Assembly: GCA_937957845.1 (NCBI GenBank)
Contig: CALGOD010000721.1
Location: 1 to 10,890 of the forward strand
DNA from: an uncultured Nocardiopsis sp.
GTDB lineage: Bacteria > Actinomycetota > Actinomycetes > Streptosporangiales > Streptosporangiaceae
Length of the DNA stretch: 10,890 nucleotides
Direction: 5' to 3'
The notes under the pieces were generated by a model. It was given only the letters and a program-made list of their open reading frames with translations. It was not told the DNA's origin and searched no databases. The position numbers and the translations under genes were made by a program. This document shows positions 6,662 to 10,890 of the stretch, piece after piece. Numbering within the stretch: the first letter of the stretch is position 1; every line of letters starts with the position of its first letter.

Positions 6662-7471
6662 ATGAGCCAATATGGGGGCATGACCCAGCGCTCGGAACAA
6701 TTGGTACTCGATTATCTGTCCGAGGTCGGTCTGGTGCTGCACGGTCGTATGACCGCGAGGGAACGTACCGCCTACCTCACGGATGTGCGCGCGCGCATCG
6801 AGGCGCGACGCGCCGCCGCGGGCAGGGACGACGTGGAGACCGTCCGGGGCATCCTCCGAGGACTGGGGACCCCGGGAGACCTCGTGGAACGGGAGCTCGA
6901 CGGACGTGACCTCGACATCGAGGACGCCGAGCTGCTCCCGCCCAGACCCCACCACGCCGACCGGCCGCCACCGCCCTGGCGGGGCGGACCCAGCCGTGGC
7001 CTGATGTCCCTGCTGGAGGGCCCCGGTCGGACGGAGGTGCGCGTCCGAGGCCGAGAGGCGGAGCGTCGCGGGGATGACCGCGGCCCGGGCCTCCTGAACG
7101 GTCCGGTCACCCTGGTACGCCGCACCCCGGCCGAGGCCGTGGCCCTCCTGCTGTTCCTGACCGCGGTCCCCTGGTGGTGGGGCCTGTCGTTCCTCTGGGT
7201 GCTCGGCGCCGCACTGATCCTGCTCAGTTCGGTGTGGAGGACACGGGACAAGTGGATCGGCGTGGGCGTGCCCCTGGCGGCCTGTGTGCTCGGGATGGCC
7301 CTCTGGGAGGGCGAGGCCAAGTTCATCGATCAGTACATCCAGGAGTCCCTGGGCGCCACCGGCGTCATCGGCCTCGGGGTGGCCTCCCTGGGGTGCGCGA
7401 TCCACCTCTACCCCAGGGCCCTGCGCTCGGCGCGGGCCATGGAGACCGACGAGGCCTCGGGGGGACTCTGA
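6662..7471 (+). CDS. HAAS-domain membrane protein
   Basis: The 269-residue protein begins with a helical HAAS-type signalling domain (about 8-80: EQLVLDYLSEV, then TARERTAYLTDVRARIEARR, then GLGTPGDLVE), followed by a proline/arginine-rich linker (about 92-150) and a hydrophobic C-terminal half with segments at about 158-190 (possibly two short helices around PWWW), 199-215 and 231-250. Such proteins often work with PadR-type regulators as membrane-linked transducers, but no PadR gene is adjacent here. ATG 6662 is chosen because AGG lies five bases upstream. ATG at 6659 or 6680 are in-frame alternatives. A possible promoter is GTGACC (6622-6627) with TTAAAA (6645-6650), inside the dyad region. 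The exact role is unknown. Confidence 0.85.
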   Translation: MSQYGGMTQRSEQLVLDYLSEVGLVLHGRMTARERTAYLTDVRARIEARRAAAGRDDVETVRGILRGLGTPGDLVERELDGRDLDIEDAELLPPRPHHADRPPPPWRGGPSRGLMSLLEGPGRTEVRVRGREAERRGDDRGPGLLNGPVTLVRRTPAEAVALLLFLTAVPWWWGLSFLWVLGAALILLSSVWRTRDKWIGVGVPLAACVLGMALWEGEAKFIDQYIQESLGATGVIGLGVASLGCAIHLYPRALRSARAMETDEASGGL

Positions 7472-7506
7472 AGGTCCCCTTTCGACCCAGGGCACGAGTC
7501 GACCGT

Positions 7507-7524
7507 GGTCCGCCCACACGGACC
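7507..7524 (+). terminator. Small hairpin after the HAAS gene
   Basis: GGTCCG (7507-7512) pairs with CGGACC (7519-7524) around a six-base loop, 36 bases after the stop codon. There is no T run, so termination is uncertain. Confidence 0.35.
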
Positions 7525-7575
7525 CGCGCACGCCTCCCGGGGCCCTTTCCTCCCCGCGGTCGTCCTCTCCGGTCA

Positions 7576-7603
7576 TTGCTTGGCAAACGCTGGGGAATAA
7601 CCT
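7576..7603 (+). promoter_or_regulatory. Possible promoter at the head of the hairpin region
   Basis: TTGCTT (7576-7581) and TAACCT (7598-7603) are 16 bp apart, each matching only three consensus positions. It lies in a locally AT-richer patch of otherwise very GC-rich DNA. A transcript from about 7610 would run through the branched structure to the hairpin at 7808-7840. Weak evidence. Confidence 0.25.
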
Positions 7604-7641
7604 TTTCCGGTCGGCCCGTTCCGGTGGGTCCGAACACACGG

Positions 7642-7693
7642 ATGCGGGTAGTCATGGCGGTACACCGCCTCCTTCTCCTGGAGGAGGCCGCAT
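7642..7693 (+). ncRNA. Branched RNA structure candidate
   Basis: ATGCGG (7642-7647) pairs with CCGCAT (7688-7693), closing a 52-nt unit. Inside are a hairpin GGCGG-TACA-CCGCC (7656-7669) and, partly exclusive with it, CCTCCT (7668-7673) pairing with AGGAGG (7682-7687). The two inner stems compete for bases 7668-7669, which is switch-like. I cannot match it to a known riboswitch. A 13-17 residue reading frame in this stretch is probably incidental. Confidence 0.25.
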
Positions 7694-7807
7694 AGGTACA
7701 GGCGACCCGGCGTCCAGCCCGGGCACCGCACACCGTCGGGGCGGCCCATGTCTCCGCCGAGTTCCCGTCCCACACTCCGCACCCAGCGGTGAGGGGCCGC
7801 CGCCGAC

Positions 7808-7842
7808 GCGAGGCCCGGGTGATCCGTATCCGGGCCTCGTTC
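7808..7842 (+). terminator. Strong hairpin, probable terminator or attenuator
   Basis: CGAGGCCCGG (7809-7818) pairs perfectly with CCGGGCCTCG (7830-7839) around an 11-base loop, with a possible extra G-T pair outside, followed by TT. It lies 192 bp before the cold-shock start, so it either ends the HAAS transcript or an upstream RNA, or attenuates read-through into the cold-shock gene. The short T run makes efficiency uncertain. Confidence 0.6.
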
Positions 7843-7931
7843 CATGCCCACGTGTGCCACACCGAGCACGACGCGGGGAGGCGGTCGCACCTTCGCGCGC
7901 CCAGGTCCCTGGTACTACCTTGGAGGTACCC

Positions 7932-8096
7932 ATGGAAACCAGGGGCGCTCGGGAAACGGGCGAGAAGCGCGCACCCACCGCGTTCTCTCCGCCGCCGTTC
8001 CGCGCGCACGTCACTGAAAGCATGAGGTCACCAGGTGCCCACCGGCAAGGTCAAGTGGTACGACGGCGAAAAGGGTTTCGGCTTCCTCACTCGTGA
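7932..8096 (+). CDS. Candidate upstream reading frame overlapping the cold-shock gene
   Basis: ATG at 7932 follows GGAGGT with four bases between, the second-best ribosome site of the plus-strand genes here. The frame encodes 54 residues (begins METRGARETGEKRAPTAF), basic and low in hydrophobics, and ends 62 bases inside the cold-shock gene in another frame. No domain is recognisable, and the overlapping part is constrained by the cold-shock frame, so a conserved protein is unlikely. A regulatory leader is more plausible. The ribosome site lies within an imperfect inverted repeat (GGTAC 7911-7915, GTACC 7926-7930, and outer CTGGT 7909-7913 with ACCAG 7938-7942). Confidence 0.3.
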   Translation: METRGARETGEKRAPTAFSPPPFRAHVTESMRSPGAHRQGQVVRRRKGFRLPHS

Positions 8097-8418
8097 TGAC
8101 GGCGGTGAGGTGTTCGTGCACTCCTCCTCGCTTCCCGCAGGCACCACGTCGCTACGCCCCGGCCAGCGGGTCGAGTTCGGCGTGGCCGAGGGACGCAGGG
8201 GTGCGCAGGCACTCCAGGTCAAACTCCTGGACACCCAGCACTCGGTGGTCAAGGCGAGGCGGAAGAAGCCCGACGAGATGGTGGTCATCACCGAGGACCT
8301 CATCAAACTCCTGGAAGGCCTGTCCAACGGCTACCGCCGGGGGCGACACCCCGAACGTCGGGAGGCCGCCAAGACGGCCGCGGTGTTGAGGGCGGTCGCC
8401 GACGATCTGGAGACCTGA
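8035..8418 (+). CDS. Cold-shock domain protein with actinobacterial C-terminal extension
   Basis: The 127-residue protein is a single-stranded nucleic-acid-binding cold-shock protein that probably acts as an RNA chaperone. Residues 1 to about 65 are the cold-shock domain, with RNP1 KGFGFL (13-18) and RNP2 VFVHSS (26-31). About 60 further residues, rich in KKPDE and a helical LIKLLEGL segment ending in AVLRAVADDLE, form the extension seen in the longer Streptomyces-type members; ordinary Csp proteins stop near 67. The start is GTG at 8035, with GAGG seven bases upstream. The transcript is closed by a very strong terminator at 8497-8548. The long upstream region suggests leader-based control, as is common for cold-shock genes, but this is inference. 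Confidence 0.96.
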   Translation: MPTGKVKWYDGEKGFGFLTRDDGGEVFVHSSSLPAGTTSLRPGQRVEFGVAEGRRGAQALQVKLLDTQHSVVKARRKKPDEMVVITEDLIKLLEGLSNGYRRGRHPERREAAKTAAVLRAVADDLET

Positions 8419-8496
8419 ACGGCGCCCGCGCCCCCAGGCTCGGAGACCCTGGTCACGAAGGAGCCGGTGAGGCGACCCCCCGGGGTCCGTTCGGTG

Positions 8497-8548
8497 GGAC
8501 CCTGCTCCGCCCGGGGGTATTCCGGGCGGAGCAGGGTCCTTCCGTCTT
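8497..8548 (+). terminator. Intrinsic terminator of the cold-shock gene
   Basis: Bases 8497-8514 pair perfectly with 8522-8539, giving an 18-bp GC-rich stem with a seven-base loop, followed by the T-rich TTCCGTCTT (8540-8548). It is the strongest hairpin in the window. A smaller palindrome, GACCCCCCGGGGTC (8474-8487), precedes it. Confidence 0.9.
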
Positions 8549-8590
8549 GGGGCGTGCGAACACCCATCGGGTCGGAACGGGGCCCGAGGA

Positions 8591-8655
8591 GGGCGCTGTC
8601 GGGGCGCCCATGGGCTTGCCGGAGGCACAGGAGACGGGTTCGTGTGGAACGAACC
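8591..8655. other. Two further hairpins between the terminator and the DUF3027 gene
   Basis: GGGCGC (8591-8596) pairs with GCGCCC (8604-8609) around seven bases, and GGTTCGT (8637-8643) pairs with ACGAACC (8649-8655) around five bases. They lie in a 254-bp stretch (8549-8802) without an identifiable gene. They may be terminators for either strand or parts of a small RNA. Nothing else is recognisable there apart from the dyad at 8760-8779. Confidence 0.45.
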
Positions 8656-8759
8656 GACGCGTCGTAGGTGCCGAAGGTCCCCTCCGCAGGCGCCCGAACA
8701 GGGCGAAGTGGAAGGGAGCCCCCGGAGGACACGACCGAAGGCGGGGTATCGGGCGAACC

Positions 8760-8779
8760 TTGACCCTCGTTGTGGTCAA
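8760..8779. promoter_or_regulatory. TTGACC-N8-GGTCAA dyad upstream of the DUF3027 gene
   Basis: TTGACC (8760-8765) and GGTCAA (8774-8779) form a perfect inverted repeat with an eight-base centre, 23 bases before the ATG at 8803. The left arm also resembles a -35 box, but I find no good -10 at proper spacing. It could be an operator. Confidence 0.4.
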
Positions 8780-8802
8780 ATCGGTGCTTGAGATCAGTGA
8801 GA

Positions 8803-9618
8803 ATGGGAGACGTGAGACCTTCTCGACGTTCTCCTGTACCGGACAAGGCGTGTATCGAGGCGGTGGAACTGGCCCGATCGGCGGCCGCCGAGATCGGGCG
8901 ACCCGAGTGGGTGGGTGAGCACCTCACCCCCCACGTCGAGGACACACGCCTGGTAACCCACTACTTCACCTGCCTGGACCCCTCGTATCCGGGCTGGAAC
9001 TACGCCGTCACCGTGGTCCGCGCCGCCCGCGCGAAGAAGGTCACGGTCAACGAGGCCGTTCTGCTGCCCGGTGAGGGTGCCCTCGCCGCGCCCGAGTGGC
9101 TCCCCTGGAAGGAGCGGCTACGTCCGGGTGACCTCGGCGTGGGCGACCTTCTTCCCACCGAGGAAGACGACGAGCGACTCGTCCCCGGTTACGCCCAGGT
9201 CCCTGGAAACGAACTGGAGGATGAGGGCACCGACCGCCAGATGCTGTGGGAGCCGGGTCTGGGACGACGCCAGGTCCTCTCCGAGATCGGCAAGGAGCGA
9301 GCGGCCGAGCGTTGGTACAACGGGGACGCGGGACCCTACAGTCCGATCGCCGCCGCCGCGCCCGCGCGTTGCGCGACCTGTGGATTCATGACCCCGCTGG
9401 CCGGCGGGCTACGTCAGATGTTCGGTGTGTGCGCCAACGAGTACGCGCCCGACGACGGTAAGGTGGTCTCCTTCGACCACGGATGCGGAGCCCACTCCGA
9501 GGTGCGTCGACCCGAGGTGCGAAGCGAACCGGTCGGTCCGGTCATCGATGAGATGGGTTACGACCACATCGTCTTCGACGACACGGCCGAGCTCGAACTG
9601 ATCTCCTCCGACTCCTGA
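8803..9618 (+). CDS. DUF3027 family protein with a conserved cysteine cluster
   Basis: This 271-residue soluble protein matches actinobacterial DUF3027 proteins along its whole length. Recognisable blocks are VVTHYF-like VTHYFTC (51-57), YPGWNYAVTVVRAARAKKVT (62-81), LAAPEWLPWKERLRPGDLG (94-112), the ATCGF block and FGVCANEY (207-214). Cysteines at 190, 193, 210 and 228, with histidines 226 and 231, could bind a metal. The family's biochemical role is not established as far as I know. Neither start has a good ribosome site: ATG 8803 is taken as family-length, GTG 8812 would shorten it by three residues, and a leaderless transcript is possible. The gene lies between the cold-shock gene and the sacsin-like ATPase gene, 112 bp before the latter, all on the plus strand. 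Confidence 0.93.
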   Translation: MGDVRPSRRSPVPDKACIEAVELARSAAAEIGRPEWVGEHLTPHVEDTRLVTHYFTCLDPSYPGWNYAVTVVRAARAKKVTVNEAVLLPGEGALAAPEWLPWKERLRPGDLGVGDLLPTEEDDERLVPGYAQVPGNELEDEGTDRQMLWEPGLGRRQVLSEIGKERAAERWYNGDAGPYSPIAAAAPARCATCGFMTPLAGGLRQMFGVCANEYAPDDGKVVSFDHGCGAHSEVRRPEVRSEPVGPVIDEMGYDHIVFDDTAELELISSDS

Positions 9619-9663
9619 GCACGTCGTCGCGCCGTACGGTCGGCCTACGGTCCCCTGGGGGGC

Positions 9664-9669
9664 TAATGT
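9664..9669 (+). promoter_or_regulatory. Possible -10 box of the sacsin-like gene
   Basis: TAATGT fits the TANNNT form and would start RNA near 9676, leaving a leader of about 55 nt with the AGGAGG site. No convincing -35 is visible. Read-through from the DUF3027 gene is equally possible, because no clear terminator lies in 9619-9730. Confidence 0.25.
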
Positions 9670-9730
9670 CGGTTGCATCCCCCCGGGTGCACCGTGCCGG
9701 GCCTTGCCCGCAGCGCAGGAGGAAATCGCC

Positions 9731-10890
9731 ATGGCCGAGCCGCTGACCGTTCCGGTGGCCGATCCCCACAACACCGCCGAACTACGTCGGCGCGTACTCG
9801 CCGCGTGGGCCGACGCGCCCGCCCGGTTCCGGGAGGACGCCAACGCGGAGGAGGACTTCGCGCTCGGCGGTTACCGCGACCGGGTCGTGGTCGAGCTCGC
9901 GCAGAACGCCGCCGACGCGGCCCTTCGCGCGGGCACCGCGGGAAGACTGCGCCTGGCGCTGTCCGGCCATCGGCTGACCGCCGCCAACACCGGTGCCCCG
10001 CTGACGTCGGAGGGAGTGGAGTCGCTCTCCACACTGCGGGCCTCCACCAAACGAGACCATCACGGCACCGCGGGGCGCTTCGGTGTCGGTTTCTCGGCCG
10101 TGGCCGCGCTCAGCGACGACGTCACCATCGACTCCGGTGGCTCCGCCGTCCGCTTCAGCGCCGAGGCCGCGCGTGCCGCCGTCGACGGACTGCTCGCCGA
10201 GGAGGGCACCCACGAAGATCTCGCCGAGGAGGTCGCGCGCCGTTCGGGGCACGTGCCCATGCTGCGCCTGCCCTTCCCCGCGCACAGCAAGGGGGACGCC
10301 GACTACGACACCGTCGTCACCCTGGTGCTGCGCGACGACTCCGCCCGCGACCGGGTGCGGCAGCTCCTGGAACGCACCGGGGAGGCCCTCCTCCTGGCCC
10401 TGCCCGGTCTCGCCGAGGTCCGTGTGGACGTGGAGGGGACCGAGCGCGTCCTCACCCGGGAGGAGGCCACCGGAGCAGCCGACCTGGTCATCGGCCACCA
10501 GGGACCGCAGGGTTCTCGGGTCACCTCCTGGCGTGTCCTCAGCCGGTCGGGCGACTTCGACCCCGCGCTGCTCGCCGACCGTCCCCTCGAAGAGCGGGAG
10601 CGTGTCTCATGGTCGCTGACCTGGGCCGTTCCCGTGGGCGAGGATGGTACGGTCGCCGCGCTCCCCGCCGACGTCGAGGCCGTGGTCCACGCGCCCACGC
10701 CCAGTGACACCGGGCTCGACCTGCCCGCCATCCTCATCGGTACCTTTCCGCTCAGCAGTGATCGCCGCACCGTCCAGCCGGGGGCGGCCACGGACCTGCT
10801 GCTCATGGAGGCCGCCGACGCCTACTGCGCGCTGTTGCGTCGTTTCGACGCCCGCGCCGCCCTGGACCTGGTGCCCGCCACCCGTGTGGG
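9731..10890 (+). CDS. Sacsin N-terminal-like GHKL ATPase, cut by the right window edge
   Basis: The frame is open from ATG 9731 to the end of the window (386 codons seen). The start has a perfect AGGAGG (9717-9722) eight bases upstream. Residues from about 40 form a Bergerat-fold ATP site of the Hsp90/sacsin type: N-box ELAQNAADAA with E55, N59 and D62, then AANTGAPL (84-91) where Hsp90 has its DxGxG loop, then GRFGVGFSAV (115-124) as the glycine lid motif. LIGTFPLSSDRR (about 335-346) is another family-like block. The adenine-loop aspartate of classical GHKL proteins is asparagine (N86) here, so ATP binding is inferred, not shown. Actinobacterial members run well beyond the part seen. A chaperone-like or stress role is inferred from the fold. 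No signal peptide. Confidence 0.93.
   Translation, partial: MAEPLTVPVADPHNTAELRRRVLAAWADAPARFREDANAEEDFALGGYRDRVVVELAQNAADAALRAGTAGRLRLALSGHRLTAANTGAPLTSEGVESLSTLRASTKRDHHGTAGRFGVGFSAVAALSDDVTIDSGGSAVRFSAEAARAAVDGLLAEEGTHEDLAEEVARRSGHVPMLRLPFPAHSKGDADYDTVVTLVLRDDSARDRVRQLLERTGEALLLALPGLAEVRVDVEGTERVLTREEATGAADLVIGHQGPQGSRVTSWRVLSRSGDFDPALLADRPLEERERVSWSLTWAVPVGEDGTVAALPADVEAVVHAPTPSDTGLDLPAILIGTFPLSSDRRTVQPGAATDLLLMEAADAYCALLRRFDARAALDLVPATRV

Larger units (their letters stand above)
7472..8034. other. 563-bp hairpin-rich intergenic region before the cold-shock gene
   Basis: No conserved coding gene is apparent. From left to right it holds a small hairpin, a possible promoter, a 52-nt branched structure (7642-7693), a CCCGG/CCGGG hairpin (7706-7723), a strong terminator-like hairpin (7808-7840), and a short upstream reading frame with a good ribosome site (7932-8096). 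It could encode a small RNA or be an unusually long leader for the cold-shock gene. No tRNA signature is visible. Confidence 0.6.

Noticed and set aside
6527..7639. A 370-codon minus-strand frame over the HAAS gene
   Set aside because: It opposes a plus frame with a clear HAAS domain and helices, and has no recognisable feature of its own.
7571..7700. Known riboswitch (c-di-AMP, cobalamin, TPP) or tRNA
   Set aside because: I could not find the conserved core sequences of these classes, nor a GGTTCRANYC tRNA arm.
8636..8656. T-arm of a tRNA at GGTTCG
   Set aside because: The repeat simply closes a 7-bp hairpin, with no acceptor stem or anticodon arm around it.
9673..10707. A 344-codon plus-strand frame over the sacsin-like gene
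   Set aside because: Extremely Arg/Gly/Pro-rich, typical of a +1 shadow; the GHKL frame starting at 9731 has the ribosome site and all motifs.
657..10890. A defence island built on helicase, WYL and sacsin-like ATPase genes
   Set aside because: These families do occur in defence systems, but the members here are the conserved chromosomal actinobacterial types, there are no nucleases, toxins or mobile-element genes, and the order runs through housekeeping genes.

Overview
The window is high-GC DNA (about 70% by eye) with strong G/C bias at third codon positions, GTG and TTG starts, and protein families typical of actinobacterial chromosomes: bacterial XPB helicase, a Helicase_C_3 partner, a cold-shock protein with a long C-terminal extension, DUF3027, and a sacsin-type ATPase. 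The proteins read like those of Streptomyces and its relatives. A Nocardiopsis-like or other Streptosporangiales actinomycete is my best guess, but that is inference. Most of it looks like core chromosome. I see no transposase, integrase, phage gene, CRISPR array, tRNA or rRNA.

Left edge (1-656): a minus-strand gene begins at 36 and leaves the window, marked by a consensus Shine-Dalgarno and a plausible promoter. Divergent to it is a 78-residue two-helix membrane protein (310-546), followed by a hairpin between convergent genes.

Minus-strand block (657-6515): read from right to left this is the Helicase_C_3/WYL-like protein (4065-6515), three small two-helix membrane proteins that resemble each other (3532-3957, 2962-3438, 2484-2918), then the XPB helicase (657-2303). 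The helicase and its usual partner are thus separated by a small membrane-protein family. The Helicase_C_3 gene appears to be leaderless.

Plus-strand block (6662 to the right edge): a HAAS-type membrane protein diverges from the helicase partner across 146 bp that carries alternating CCGAA/TTCGG half-sites. A 563-bp gap follows, rich in hairpins, with a strong terminator and a small upstream ORF that has an excellent ribosome site and overlaps the cold-shock gene. After the cold-shock gene come an 18-bp-stem terminator, more hairpins and a TTGACC-N8-GGTCAA dyad, then the DUF3027 gene. The last gene is a sacsin-like ATPase cut by the right edge.

Functionally the window combines a DNA-repair helicase pair with stress-related nucleic-acid and chaperone-like proteins. 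I found no convincing new multi-gene system. The most unusual points are the tandem membrane-protein trio inside the helicase pair and the structured leader of the cold-shock gene.
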